Assembly (NCBI GenBank): GCA_002683825.1
Contig: NYUD01000072.1
Coordinates: 1-64,000, forward strand
Direction of reading: 5' to 3'
Origin: Planctomycetota bacterium
GTDB lineage: Bacteria; Planctomycetota; UBA1135; GCA-002686595
Length of the DNA: 64,000 bases
Below the pieces are notes generated by a model. That model had not been told where the DNA came from, did not search any database, and saw only the letters and a program-made list of their open reading frames with translations. This document shows positions 19,952 to 30,003 of this stretch, in pieces (the stretch's first letter is position 1; the number at the start of each line of letters is the position of its first letter). The position numbers and the translations under genes were made by a program.

Positions 19952-20911
19952 TTGGCTCTCTATCTCGTCACCGGCGGTGCCGGCTTCATCGGCTCCCACA
20001 TCACGACCGCCCTCGTCGCCCGCGGCGACCGCGTGCGCGTTCTCGACAGCCTCGTATCCGGAGCGAGCGAAAACCTCGAACACCTCGAGGTCGATGGCCT
20101 CGACAGCGGCGCCCCGGTCGAGTTCTTGCGTGGAGACGTCCGCGATGAGGCGAGTTGCGAAGAGGCCTGCCGGGGTGTGGTCGGCGTCTTCCACGAGGCG
20201 GCGCAGGTCTCGGTTCCGGCCTCGGTGGAGGATCCCGAGGAGAGCTTCGCCGTCAACGTGACCGGTACCCTGCGTATTCTCGAAGCGGCCCGTGCCGCCG
20301 GGGTCGAGCGCGTCGTCTTCGCCGCTTCCTCTGCGGCCTACGGAGACGATCCGAGCTTGCCCAAGGTCGAGAGCCAGATCCCCAACCCCCTCTCGCCGTA
20401 CGCTGCCGGCAAGGTAGCCGGCGAATCGTTGATGTCGGTCTGGGGCAGCGTCTACGGAATGAAGACCGTATCCCTGCGCTACTTCAACGTGTTCGGTCCG
20501 CGCCAAGCCGACGACAGCCCCTATTCCGGAGTGATCGCGATCTTCGCGCGGCGGCTCCTGGAGGGGAAACTGCCGGCGATCCACGGTGATGGCGAACAGA
20601 CCCGCGACTTCGTTTTCATTTCCGATGTGGTCCGGGCCAACCTGGCGGCCATGGGCACCGACTGCGAGCCCGGTGAGGTGTTCAACGTGGGCACCGCCCA
20701 CAGCATCAGCGTGAACGAGCTGTTGCGCACCATGGCGGAGATCGCCGGGCTAGAGGGCGATCCCGAGCACCTTCCGAGCCGCTCGGGCGACGTGCGCCAC
20801 AGTCGGGCGTCGATCGACCGCATACGATCCAGGCTCGGCTACGAGCCCGAAACAGACCTGCGCGAGGGTTTGGAGGAAACCCTGGCCTGGTACCGCGCCC
20901 GCGTCAGCTGA
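19952..20911 (+). CDS. NAD-dependent sugar epimerase/dehydratase, extended SDR (GalE-like)
   Basis: YLVTGGAGFIGSHI, SSAAYGD, SPYAAGKVAGE (YxxxK), NVGTAHSISVNELL. Confidence 0.92.
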   Translation: MALYLVTGGAGFIGSHITTALVARGDRVRVLDSLVSGASENLEHLEVDGLDSGAPVEFLRGDVRDEASCEEACRGVVGVFHEAAQVSVPASVEDPEESFAVNVTGTLRILEAARAAGVERVVFAASSAAYGDDPSLPKVESQIPNPLSPYAAGKVAGESLMSVWGSVYGMKTVSLRYFNVFGPRQADDSPYSGVIAIFARRLLEGKLPAIHGDGEQTRDFVFISDVVRANLAAMGTDCEPGEVFNVGTAHSISVNELLRTMAEIAGLEGDPEHLPSRSGDVRHSRASIDRIRSRLGYEPETDLREGLEETLAWYRARVS

Positions 20912-21206
20912 CTTGCCGCTGCGGGTCGGGTTCGCTCGTGGCGGGGCGAAGTTCCGTTCCGGGGACGGTGGCGAACTCGATGTGATCGCAGTACGGCTCG
21001 GGGCAGGTCAACGCGATGATGCTACGCTTGGTTCCTCTTACCGAATGGACCGGCAGGAGGGGGTAGTGGCAGCGCGGACAAACATGTACTTCCCTTTTCT
21101 TCTTCATCTTGCTGGGGCTCTCTTCGACCAGACCGGCCGAAAACTCGATGGTTGCAGGGAAGAGATTTCTCTCATCGGTGGAGGTTTCACGTGGGGTTTG
21201 CACCAC
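20904..21206 (-). CDS. Small zinc-ribbon-like hypothetical protein
   Basis: CPRCHYP...ALTCPEPYC Cys pairs; may start at 21107 (MKKKREVHVCPRC). Confidence 0.5.
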   Translation of the reverse strand: MVQTPRETSTDERNLFPATIEFSAGLVEESPSKMKKKREVHVCPRCHYPLLPVHSVRGTKRSIIALTCPEPYCDHIEFATVPGTELRPATSEPDPQRQVS

Positions 21207-21413
21207 ATACGCCGTCAGGCACCCCGTGTCGTCCGGCGAGAATCAAGGGAAAAGCCCGTCATTGCGGGCAAGAAGGGCTCTGTCGGCCTTGTTAGGGGGT
21301 GAAGGGGCCGGTAACCTCCTCGGATTCTCTTGCGCGAGCCGAACCCCGGTCTCCCCGTACTCATGCGCCCCTACAGCGGCCGATTCAGGTCGCCGCGACC
21401 CTCTCTCGATTCC

Positions 21414-23066
21414 ATGGATTACGTAGCCGCTCTCGACCAGCTCCTCGGGCTCAAGAACGTTCGATACAAGTACAACCTGTCGAAAGAGGAACTCTTCCAC
21501 GAAGCGATCGCAAACGATCGCGGGCGGATCAAGAAGGACGGACCGGACGACGATCAGAAGGCCTATCCGACCAAACTCGGCGTCGACGGCCCGCTCGTCT
21601 ACTACACCGATCCTACCTGTACGGGCCGTCCGGTTCAGGACACGTTCGGCGTCGCGTGGCCCGAGATCGACGACAAGGTCTGGTGGAAGAAGGACTATCA
21701 GCGCTTCGATCCCGACAAGTACCAGGGTCTTCTCGAGCGCGTGGTCGAGTACCTGAACCAGAAGGGCGGAACGCTCTACGTCAAGGACGTCTTCTGCGGA
21801 GCGGATCCCTCCTACGCCGTGCCCTATCGCTTCGTCGGCGAATACGCGACCCACGCGATGTTCGCGCACAACATGTTTCCCAAGGACGTGGCGGGCATCG
21901 AGAATCCCGAGGCGCGGCGCTGGACGATGCTGAACGTACCGAGCTTTCACTGCCAGCCCGACCGCGACGGGACCTTGACCGAGCGCGCGGCCATCATGGA
22001 TTTCAAGAACAAGATCGGCCTGGTCGTCGGCCGTGCCGACTACTGCGGCGTCGTCAAGAAGACCATGTTCACGGTCATGAACTACCTTCTGCCCGAGATG
22101 TCCGAGATGTCGATGCACTGCTCGGCCAACGTCGGCAGTCGGGGAGACTGTGCGATCCTGTTCGGCCTGTCCGGCACGGGCAAGACGACGCTCTCTGCGG
22201 ATCCGGACCGCAGGCTGATCGGCGACGATGAACACGCCTGGACGAAGGACGGGATCTCCAACTACGAGGACGGTTGCTACGCCAAGCTGATCGATCTCGA
22301 CAAAGAGGCCGAGCCCGTCATCGCCGCGGCGATTTCGATGAAGGGCACGATCATCGAGAACGTACCGCCGCTGGCGGGCAAGCGTATGGAAGAGCTCGAT
22401 CCGCAGGAGCTCGACCTCAACGACCGTTCCCTCACCGAAAACACGCGCTTTTCCTATCCGCTGGACTGCAATCCCAACGTGATGGAAGGGGCGCGGGGTG
22501 GACATCCCGAAACGATCGTTCTGTTGACCGCCGATGCGTTCGGTGTCTTGCCTCCGATTTCGATTCTCGAGGGCAAGGAAGTGATGTACCACTTCGTCTC
22601 CGGATTCACCGCCAAGCTCGCCGGCACCGAGGTCGGCATCACCGAGCCGCAGGCGGCCTTCAGTGCGTGCTTCGGCGCGCCGTTCATGGCCCAGAAGCCG
22701 CCGGTGTACGCGCGACTGCTCGCGCAGAAGATGGAGCAGCAGAACGCGCGTTGCATCCTGTTGAACACCGGCTGGTCCGGTGGTCCCTACGGCGTCGGCA
22801 AGCGCATCTCGATCGGCCATACGCGCGCGCTCTTGAACGCTGCGCTCGATGGCGAGTTCGACGACGCCGAGACGGAGCTGCACCCGCTCTTCAACCTGCG
22901 TATGCCGAAGAGTGCCCCGGGTGTGCCCTCCCGGATCCTGAACCCGCGCAATACGTGGTCGGACACGGCGGCGTACGACGCCCAGGCGACCAAGCTGCGC
23001 GACCTCTTCCGCACGAACTTCGAGGAGAAGGGTTTCGGCAGCCTGGGGATCGAGCCCGTCATCTAG
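21414..23066 (+). CDS. pckA: Phosphoenolpyruvate carboxykinase (ATP)
   Basis: GLSGTGKTTLSADPDRRLIGDDEHAW P-loop, PFMAQKPPVYARLL, NTGWSGGPYGVGKRI. Confidence 0.97.
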   Translation: MDYVAALDQLLGLKNVRYKYNLSKEELFHEAIANDRGRIKKDGPDDDQKAYPTKLGVDGPLVYYTDPTCTGRPVQDTFGVAWPEIDDKVWWKKDYQRFDPDKYQGLLERVVEYLNQKGGTLYVKDVFCGADPSYAVPYRFVGEYATHAMFAHNMFPKDVAGIENPEARRWTMLNVPSFHCQPDRDGTLTERAAIMDFKNKIGLVVGRADYCGVVKKTMFTVMNYLLPEMSEMSMHCSANVGSRGDCAILFGLSGTGKTTLSADPDRRLIGDDEHAWTKDGISNYEDGCYAKLIDLDKEAEPVIAAAISMKGTIIENVPPLAGKRMEELDPQELDLNDRSLTENTRFSYPLDCNPNVMEGARGGHPETIVLLTADAFGVLPPISILEGKEVMYHFVSGFTAKLAGTEVGITEPQAAFSACFGAPFMAQKPPVYARLLAQKMEQQNARCILLNTGWSGGPYGVGKRISIGHTRALLNAALDGEFDDAETELHPLFNLRMPKSAPGVPSRILNPRNTWSDTAAYDAQATKLRDLFRTNFEEKGFGSLGIEPVI

Positions 23067-23071
23067 TCTCG

Positions 23072-23452
23072 ATGTCTGACGCGGCACTCGAGCACTACAA
23101 GGGCGGGCTTGCGCTCTACGGCGAAGGCAAGTACACGCTGGCCGTCGTCGAGTACGACAAGGCGCTGGCGCTCAAACCGGAATGGAGCGACGTCCTCCAG
23201 GCCAAGGGCATGGCCCAGATGCACAGCGGCAAGCTCGAGCAGGCGCTGGCCACCCTCAAGCGCGTCACCGAGCTGGCTCCCGAGGATCCGCTGGCTTTCA
23301 CCAGCCTTTCGATGGCCTACGTGCGGCTCGAGAACATAGAGGAGGCCGAGAAGGCCCAGGCCCAGGCTCGCTTGCTTTCCTGGAAGCAGGAGTTGAAGAC
23401 GAATCCGGACGCACCTCGTCCCGATGACGGCGGGATGGCCGTGCAGCAGTAG
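23072..23452 (+). CDS. Small TPR protein
   Basis: EHYKGGLALYGEGKYTLAVVEYDKALALKPEW TPR motifs; 5 nt after pckA. Confidence 0.75.
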   Translation: MSDAALEHYKGGLALYGEGKYTLAVVEYDKALALKPEWSDVLQAKGMAQMHSGKLEQALATLKRVTELAPEDPLAFTSLSMAYVRLENIEEAEKAQAQARLLSWKQELKTNPDAPRPDDGGMAVQQ

Positions 23453-23467
23453 GGCTCTGCGCCCGGA

Positions 23468-23788
23468 CTACTCGGCCGGCTGGGGCTCTTCTTCGATCCC
23501 GAGGATCTTGCGTCCCTCGGGGCTGATCCTCTGGGGCGACCACTGCGGCTCCCAGACGATCTCGATCTCGCAAGCATCCACGCTGTCGATGCCGGTCACA
23601 CGCCGCTCGACGACCTCGGGGATCGTCTTGGCTTCCGGACACATCTTGGATGTGAGCGTCATCTTGATGTTGCAGGTGGCGCCTTGCAGCTTGACGTCGT
23701 AGATGAGGCCCAGGTCGACGATGTTGACCGGGATCTCGGGGTCGAAGACCTGTTTCAGCTCACCGTAAACGTCCTCTTCGCTAGCCAT
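23468..23788 (-). CDS. MIP18/DUF59 family metal-sulfur cluster assembly protein
   Basis: FDPEIPVNIVDLGLIYDVKLQG...TLTSKMCPEA. Confidence 0.9.
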   Translation of the reverse strand: MASEEDVYGELKQVFDPEIPVNIVDLGLIYDVKLQGATCNIKMTLTSKMCPEAKTIPEVVERRVTGIDSVDACEIEIVWEPQWSPQRISPEGRKILGIEEEPQPAE

Positions 23789-23837
23789 TTCTTCGTTTCC
23801 TTGGTTTCAAAGACAGCCCCGGAGTCTAGCAGAAAAA

Positions 23838-26186
23838 TCAGCCGGATCCGCGAACCATGAACGTGACCTCGGCGGTCCAGATGCCCTCTTTGTCCTGGTG
23901 CAGGTCAAAACCCGAGACCACCGAGGCTTCGCTCCTCGCCTCCATGGAGGCGATCCAGGCGGCGAACGTTGCGAGCGAGCGTCGTTTTGCAACTTCTGCG
24001 GTCTCTTCATTCTGCATGTGAATGGAGTAGGACAGGTCACCGATTTTGTTTACCTGGCGCGTCTTGACGTCGACCTCGCCGATGCCGCTCTCGGTCGCGA
24101 TCATGCGTAGCCACGAGGTGAGATCCCGCGACGAGTAGTTGACCGGGATGGGGATCGGCGGGTTGGCGGTACGGACATCCAGCAGCAAGTTACCTACACG
24201 GATGCCGCGGCCGTCCGGCAAGACCGTGGTGCTTCTCCTTTGGACCTTTGCCCCTGGGATCTCCCCCAGTTGCTTCGACAGTTCATCCAACCACGTCGTC
24301 GCCCGTTGCGCGTCCGCGGCGACAATGGATCCGTCGATGTCTAGTTTTACCTCGTTCCCCCGGGAACTCCTGGATTGGATCGACCTCAAACGGAGCTCTT
24401 CAGTGTCCGACTGTGCCCGATCCACGGCGGTGAGAAAGGCCTGGAATGCCGGATACGCCGAAGGAGCCAGCGGTTGGAACATCTGCTCCCAGTGGTTCAG
24501 AAGATGCGGCGGGAGTACGTCGTAGGTCTCGACCACGGTCTTCTTCCCGGGGGCCGTGATCGTGCACTCATATACTCCATCGTCGAAGCGAATCTCGTAC
24601 ACCTTGGATTCCCGACCGTCGTGGAAGAGTCCCGTATGCAAGGGATCCTGCGCGACAAGCGCCTCGAAGGCAATTTCACTCAAGAGTGCCCTCGCCCGGC
24701 GCAAGAACTGGTTCTGGAGGCGCTGGTCTTCCTCGGGAAACCCGGTGATCGTTACGCGCGCGGTCTTACCCTCGGTCTCGTAGTGGGTGTTGCTCTCTAG
24801 CAGGACAGTATACTCATCCCAGATGTCATACATGGTGGAGGTGAGGTCCTCTGCGACGTCGTCGCGGACATCGAAGACCTCGCGGAAGGGAAGGCTCATC
24901 TTGCGGGGTCCCTTCATGGGGCCCCCGTCAAAAACGTCGATCCCCCCGAGCTTGTCGAAGAGAGGATCGCGAATTACCCGGTCCCTTTCAGAAGCTTCTT
25001 GCTGCATCCTCGCGTCGCGCGCTTCCGCATCGTCTTCGGCAAGGCGGGGCGCCACCACAAGGCCGAACACACCGGTGAAGATCACCGACATCACGAGCAG
25101 AAGAAAGAACACGGCGGCGGTGATCGCGATCCACTTTCCAGCTTTCGACTTGCCCCGCGCGGAGCCGTCCGGCTCCCCGCCCACGGCGCCTGCCGCATGG
25201 ACCGGGGAGTGGCCGGACGCGGCCCTGCCTGCCGCGCCCGAGCCGGGGTTGCGAACGTGGTCGATCTCGGTCTTGACCGCGCTCGCCGTCTGATAGCGCA
25301 GCGACGGCTCCTTCTCCAGGGCGCGCAGCACCACCTCGTCCAGCTTCACATCCACCTGAACCTTGGCCGAGGGCGGCGCGAAGCGGCCCAGAGGCAGTTC
25401 GCCGGTCAAGAGTTCGTAGAACACCACGCCCAGCGAAAAGATGTCGGCGCGGTGGTCGACGTCCATCGGGTGCTCGACCTGCTCGGGTGCCATGTAGTGC
25501 GGCGTGCCCATGACCTGATGCGTCATGGTCAACCCCGTCAATCCGTCCTGGCGGCCCAGCATCTTGGCCAATCCGAAGTCCGTGATCTTCAGGTTACCTT
25601 TCCGATCCAGGAGGATGTTTTCGGGCTTGATGTCCCGGTGCACGATCCCCTGGTCGTGGGCGTATTGCAAAGCATCACAGATCTGAGCGATGATCTGCAG
25701 GGCCTGTTTGGGCGCCACCTTCTGTGTGTGCAGGAGCTGGCGCAGATTCACGCCGTCGACGAACTCCATCGACAGGAAGTAGTGCTCGCCCGCCTTGCCG
25801 AAATCGAAGACCGTCGTGATGTTGGGGTGGTTCAGACTTGCAAGGGCTCGCGCTTCGCGTGCAAAGCGTTCGGCAAAGGCCGGATCGCGCCCCGCCTTGG
25901 CGGGCAACACCTTGAGCGCCACCGTTCGTTCCAGGCCCTTTTGCCGCGCCCGATAGACGACGCCCATCCCGCCCTGGCCCAGGAGCGACTCGATCTCGTG
26001 GTTCGGAAACAGGGGCTGGAGCTCGGCCGGCGTCGGCGGGGGTGCCGGAGGTTCGGACGTCCCCGTGATGACCACGTGGGCCTCCTCTTCGAGACCCAGC
26101 TCCAAAAGGCAGCTCGTGCACATTCCCTGGAGGATTCCGCCGGGCGTCAGGTGCGCTCCACAGCGTTTGCAGGTCGAGTCGGTCAT
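23838..26186 (-). CDS. Transmembrane Ser/Thr protein kinase with N-terminal zinc-ribbon
   Basis: CKRCGAHL...MCTSC, LGQGGMGVVYRARQKGLERTVALKVL, HRDIKPENILLD, DFGLAK, mid-protein TM. Confidence 0.95.
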   Translation of the reverse strand: MTDSTCKRCGAHLTPGGILQGMCTSCLLELGLEEEAHVVITGTSEPPAPPPTPAELQPLFPNHEIESLLGQGGMGVVYRARQKGLERTVALKVLPAKAGRDPAFAERFAREARALASLNHPNITTVFDFGKAGEHYFLSMEFVDGVNLRQLLHTQKVAPKQALQIIAQICDALQYAHDQGIVHRDIKPENILLDRKGNLKITDFGLAKMLGRQDGLTGLTMTHQVMGTPHYMAPEQVEHPMDVDHRADIFSLGVVFYELLTGELPLGRFAPPSAKVQVDVKLDEVVLRALEKEPSLRYQTASAVKTEIDHVRNPGSGAAGRAASGHSPVHAAGAVGGEPDGSARGKSKAGKWIAITAAVFFLLLVMSVIFTGVFGLVVAPRLAEDDAEARDARMQQEASERDRVIRDPLFDKLGGIDVFDGGPMKGPRKMSLPFREVFDVRDDVAEDLTSTMYDIWDEYTVLLESNTHYETEGKTARVTITGFPEEDQRLQNQFLRRARALLSEIAFEALVAQDPLHTGLFHDGRESKVYEIRFDDGVYECTITAPGKKTVVETYDVLPPHLLNHWEQMFQPLAPSAYPAFQAFLTAVDRAQSDTEELRLRSIQSRSSRGNEVKLDIDGSIVAADAQRATTWLDELSKQLGEIPGAKVQRRSTTVLPDGRGIRVGNLLLDVRTANPPIPIPVNYSSRDLTSWLRMIATESGIGEVDVKTRQVNKIGDLSYSIHMQNEETAEVAKRRSLATFAAWIASMEARSEASVVSGFDLHQDKEGIWTAEVTFMVRGSG

Positions 26187-26275
26187 TACAGCAGTGTCTC
26201 TTTCCAGGGGGCGATGCAGGGAAACCCTTCGGGGGTTACAGCCATTTGAAGAAAAATCATGTGTTGGCGCGCCAC

Positions 26276-27001
26276 TCAGGCGCCAAGGGCCTCGAAGAGC
26301 CTGCGCAGCTCGTCCTCCACGTCCCCGGCCTGCGCGACCGTGTCGGCCACCTCCTGGCGCAGGTGCCCGCGATAGCGCGACCGCATGCGGTGGACCGCCA
26401 CCTTGATCGCACCTTCGCTGAATCCCAGTCGGGCCGCCAGCTCGGCATAGGGGGTTCCTTCGCCGCCGCCGAGCTCGTCCTTCAAGGCGTCGAAGAGCTC
26501 TTTTTTTTGTCGCGCGTCATAGTCCCGCCGCAGCCGCTCCAGGGCGCGCTCCAGGACCGATTGGGCCCAGGTGCGCTCGAAGGTGCGTTCGGGCGTCTCG
26601 CCGTCCACGGCCTCCAGCATCTTGCGGTCCGCCTCGCCCGCGTCGAAGGACACCGGTGACCGGCCGCCACCCCTCTTGAGGGCCCGCTCGCGCTCCTCCT
26701 CGTTGACCAGGAAGTTTTTGAGCGCGGTCAACAGAAAGGAGCGAAACCGTCCCCGCTCCGGCGAAGCGCTCGATACGTCGTGTCGTTCGATCAACCGCAC
26801 GAAGAAGCCCTGGGTGAGATCGCGTGCCGCTTCCTCGTCGTATCCCCGACGCCTGACGTAGGCGTACAGCGGGAACCAATAGCTTTCCGCCAGTCGCTCC
26901 AACGCCTCGCGCGCTTGCTCCTGTATCTGACCCTGCGGGTCGGTCTTTCCTGCGCGTAGAACCACGCTCCATCGCGTGGTCAGGAATCGCCCGTCGCCCA
27001 T
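26276..27001 (-). CDS. ECF-type RNA polymerase sigma factor
   Basis: LTTRWSVVLRA, EAARDLTQGFFVRLIER, C-terminal TPYAELAARLGFSEGAIKVAVHRMRSRYR (sigma region 4). Confidence 0.9.
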   Translation of the reverse strand: MGDGRFLTTRWSVVLRAGKTDPQGQIQEQAREALERLAESYWFPLYAYVRRRGYDEEAARDLTQGFFVRLIERHDVSSASPERGRFRSFLLTALKNFLVNEEERERALKRGGGRSPVSFDAGEADRKMLEAVDGETPERTFERTWAQSVLERALERLRRDYDARQKKELFDALKDELGGGEGTPYAELAARLGFSEGAIKVAVHRMRSRYRGHLRQEVADTVAQAGDVEDELRRLFEALGA

Positions 27002-27300
27002 GTGTGCAGGCTAACCTCTCGGTGCGACAGGCAGATCGTCGGCATGGAAAAGGAGATCGCCGACGGGGTCATCTCTTCGGCCCCGCCAGTCACTCACGCC
27101 GCAAAGACAGCGGCGCCACCTTCGTTCGGGCGGCGGCGGCCAGGCTCCGCGTGCCCGTTCTCGCCACCTCGCCCGGCGGGAGAGGCCCTCCAGGAGCGGA
27201 ACTTTCAAGGGCAGGGGGCCCTCGCCCGGCCGGGCGAGCCTTTCGCCTCGCCGGCCTCCAGCTCGGCCCCTTTCAGGAACGATGAAGGGTCCGCAAGACC

Positions 27301-28119
27301 ATGAGCGCCCCCCAAGAGATCCTCCAGCCGATCGACGTCGAGTCCCTGGCCCGTGGATTCCTCGCCGCCGAACCCACGCGCTTTTTCGTCATCGACGATT
27401 TCTTGAAGCCCGATTTCGCGCACGAGGTCGCCGAGTGCTACCCCACCTACGAGCAAGCGCTCGCCATCGGCCATCAATTCAAGGCGGTCAACGAGAACCT
27501 CAAGGTGCAGATCACCGAGAGCGAGCGCTTTCCCGGCCCCGTGCGTCGGCTCAACGATGCCCTCGCTTCCAGGGCGTTCATCGACTCGGTGGTTTCCATA
27601 ACGGGGATCCCAAAACTGCTAGCTGACCGCGATCTATCCGGTGGCGGGATGCACGTCATGGGCTCGGGCGGTCGCCTCGACGTGCATGTGGATTTCAACC
27701 TGATCCGCGAGCGGGGGTTGTACCGCCGCTTGAATATCCTGGTTTTCTTCAACGAGGAATGGGACGAGCGCTGGGGCGGCGCCTTCGAGCTGTGGGATTG
27801 TGAGGTCAAGCGCTGCGTCTTCTCCGCCGCACCCCGCTTCAATCGTTGCGTGGTCTTCAACACGACCGAGTCGAGCTTTCACGGAGTCAAGCCCATCAAG
27901 GCCCCCGCCGGCATGACGCGCAACTCCTTCGCGTCCTACTATTACACCCGCGAAGCGCCCGAAGGCCTGGGTGACTTCCACTCCACGGTCTTCAAGGCCC
28001 GCCCGGACGAGTGGTGGCGCGAGCACTTTCTCCTGCCGGCAGAACGCTCGAGCCGGTTTCTTCGTAAGAAACTCGAGCGCCTGCGCCGTCCCTTCCGGCG
28101 CGACGGGACCGACGGTTAG
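27301..28119 (+). CDS. 2OG-Fe(II) oxygenase-like protein
   Basis: LDVHVDFN (HxD), NILVFFNEEWDERWGGAFELWD, SSFHGV distal His, R at +10. Confidence 0.8.
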   Translation: MSAPQEILQPIDVESLARGFLAAEPTRFFVIDDFLKPDFAHEVAECYPTYEQALAIGHQFKAVNENLKVQITESERFPGPVRRLNDALASRAFIDSVVSITGIPKLLADRDLSGGGMHVMGSGGRLDVHVDFNLIRERGLYRRLNILVFFNEEWDERWGGAFELWDCEVKRCVFSAAPRFNRCVVFNTTESSFHGVKPIKAPAGMTRNSFASYYYTREAPEGLGDFHSTVFKARPDEWWREHFLLPAERSSRFLRKKLERLRRPFRRDGTDG

Positions 28120-28159
28120 GGGCCGAGCGGCGCCCCGCTCGATCCGTTAGAATGGTCCC

Positions 28160-29041
28160 GTGATTCAATACGAGGGCCAGCTCTACCGTCCACCGTCCGA
28201 GGCGAACAGCCTGATCCTGCAGGCGACGATCGGGTGTAGCTACAACGAGTGCACGTTTTGTGCGATGTATCGCGACAAGCGCTTTCGCGTGCGGCCGCTG
28301 GACGAATTGCGCGCGGAGATCGCCTGGGCGCGCGATCACCTGGGGGACGAGGTGCGCAAGGTGTTTCTGGGGGACGGAGACGCGTTGGTCGCCAAGACCT
28401 CGTTCATGGCCGGGCTGCTCGACGAACTGAACACAGCCTTCCCCAACCTGCGGCGGGTCTCGGTCTACGCCTCTCCCCAGGCCCTACAGGTTCGTTCGGT
28501 CAAGGACATGGCGTTGCTGCGCGAAAAAGGCCTGACGCTCTATTACCTGGGTATCGAAAGCGGTAGCGATACGGTCCTGGCGGACCTCGAGAAGGGGGTC
28601 GACTCGGCGGAGATGATTCGCGTGGCGAACAAGGCGACCGAGGCCGGCGTGGCGCTGTCCACGATGATTCTCCTGGGTGCTTCCGGAAGGCAGGGGTCCG
28701 CTGCACACGCCGCCGAATCGGCTCGCGTGGTCAACGCGATCCAGCCGCGCTTTGTCAGCACCCTGGTCATGACCCCGGTGGAAAACACGCCGCTCGGGGC
28801 CAAGGACGCGCGCGGTGAGTTCGACCACTTGAACCCGATCGAACTGGCCCGCGAGTTGCGAAACTTCGTAGGCGCCCTGAACCTCAAGGGCTCGGTTTTC
28901 CGCTCGAACCACGCCAGCAACTACCTGGCGCTGGCCGGAACCTTGCCCAAGGACAAGGAGCGAATCGTCGCACAGTTGGATGCGGTCCTGGAGCGGCCGG
29001 AAAACGCTCGCTTCGTCCCGGAGTGGCTCCGCGGTCTTTGA
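28160..29041 (+). CDS. Radical SAM protein
   Basis: GCSYNECTFCAMYRDKRFR cluster motif (CX4CX2C), VFLGDGDAL, YYLGIESGSD. Confidence 0.85.
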   Translation: MIQYEGQLYRPPSEANSLILQATIGCSYNECTFCAMYRDKRFRVRPLDELRAEIAWARDHLGDEVRKVFLGDGDALVAKTSFMAGLLDELNTAFPNLRRVSVYASPQALQVRSVKDMALLREKGLTLYYLGIESGSDTVLADLEKGVDSAEMIRVANKATEAGVALSTMILLGASGRQGSAAHAAESARVVNAIQPRFVSTLVMTPVENTPLGAKDARGEFDHLNPIELARELRNFVGALNLKGSVFRSNHASNYLALAGTLPKDKERIVAQLDAVLERPENARFVPEWLRGL

Positions 29042-29112
29042 AAGGGCTGCGACGAAATCAACCGGCGAAACGGGTCTCGACATGGCCTGTGTCGGCCTGA
29101 CGCGACGCCCCG

Positions 29113-29964
29113 CTAGTCCTTCTTTTTCTTGAAGAGGTCCCGTATGCCCTTGTCGAGTTCGCCCTTGCCTTTGTCCAGGAGGCCCTCGAGAAGCTGACCC
29201 GCTTCGGGACCGAGCTTTTCGGTGAGTTCGTCCAGCTTGTCCTCCGCCCTGTCGTAGAGGTGGTCCGAAGCTCCCTCGAGCCGGCCCTGAAGGTCGGTCA
29301 GGAGCTGTTCGGGCATCAGGTCGTCGCCCAGTTCCAGCGAGGCCTCCAGAAGGCTATCGAAGACCAGGTGGAACACATCCGAGAGCGTCATTGGCTCGCG
29401 GCCCAGACCCGTGATGAGGATCTCGGGAATCATTGCCGAGGCGGTGGATGAAGGCCCCTTGCCGAAGAGATCGACCGAGGTCGTGATGTCGCGCAGGATG
29501 ATCTCTTCGAAGAAGAACTTCTTTTTCTTTCCGGCGCTCTTGCTCTCATTTCCGCCTTGCTCGCCCGGCGACTCCAAGCGCTCGAGGTGATCCAGGACAA
29601 TGGCGTAGTTCATTCCGCCCGTCCCCTTCTGCAGGAGCAGTGAAATTCCAACGAGTTCCAGCTTCGGCGCGACGATTTCGTCTTTCAGGAGCGTCGGTAG
29701 GGATACCTCCAACCCGCCCTCGCGCAACTTGAGGATGTGTTCACCTTTGAAACCCTCGGGGTTTGCGATGCTCAGCTCTTCCAGGGTTAACCGTCCCGAG
29801 AGGAGCCCGACATCGGCTGTCTTCAATTCCGTGGGAACGCCGAGGGCGTAGGTTCCGCCCGCCTCGATTCCCCGCCGGACGATGGCGTCGATCGAGACGA
29901 TCGCAGCGACGGCCAGACCGACAGCGAGGGCAAAAAGGAGCAAGAGCAGGCGCCTGATCTTCAT
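29113..29964 (-). CDS. AsmA/DUF748-like membrane-anchored protein
   Basis: N-terminal TM; ELKTADVGLLSGRLTLEELSIANPEGFKGEHILKL. Start at 29964 preferred over 29994. Confidence 0.65.
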   Translation of the reverse strand: MKIRRLLLLLFALAVGLAVAAIVSIDAIVRRGIEAGGTYALGVPTELKTADVGLLSGRLTLEELSIANPEGFKGEHILKLREGGLEVSLPTLLKDEIVAPKLELVGISLLLQKGTGGMNYAIVLDHLERLESPGEQGGNESKSAGKKKKFFFEEIILRDITTSVDLFGKGPSSTASAMIPEILITGLGREPMTLSDVFHLVFDSLLEASLELGDDLMPEQLLTDLQGRLEGASDHLYDRAEDKLDELTEKLGPEAGQLLEGLLDKGKGELDKGIRDLFKKKKD

Positions 29965-29972
29965 GCGGATAG

Positions 29973-30003
29973 TGATGTTACGGAATCTGGTCACGTAACA
30001 TCA
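29973..30003. repeat. 10-bp perfect inverted repeat between divergent genes
   Basis: TGATGTTACG-gaatctggtca-CGTAACATCA; half-site centres 21 bp apart. Confidence 0.8.

Noticed and set aside
21243-23087. 614-aa minus-strand ORF opposite pckA
   Set aside because: Antisense open frame produced by high-GC codon bias; no recognisable motifs, while the + strand has clear PEPCK signatures.
24999-26249. 416-aa plus-strand ORF opposite the Ser/Thr kinase
   Set aside because: Antisense artefact; kinase motifs are on the minus strand.
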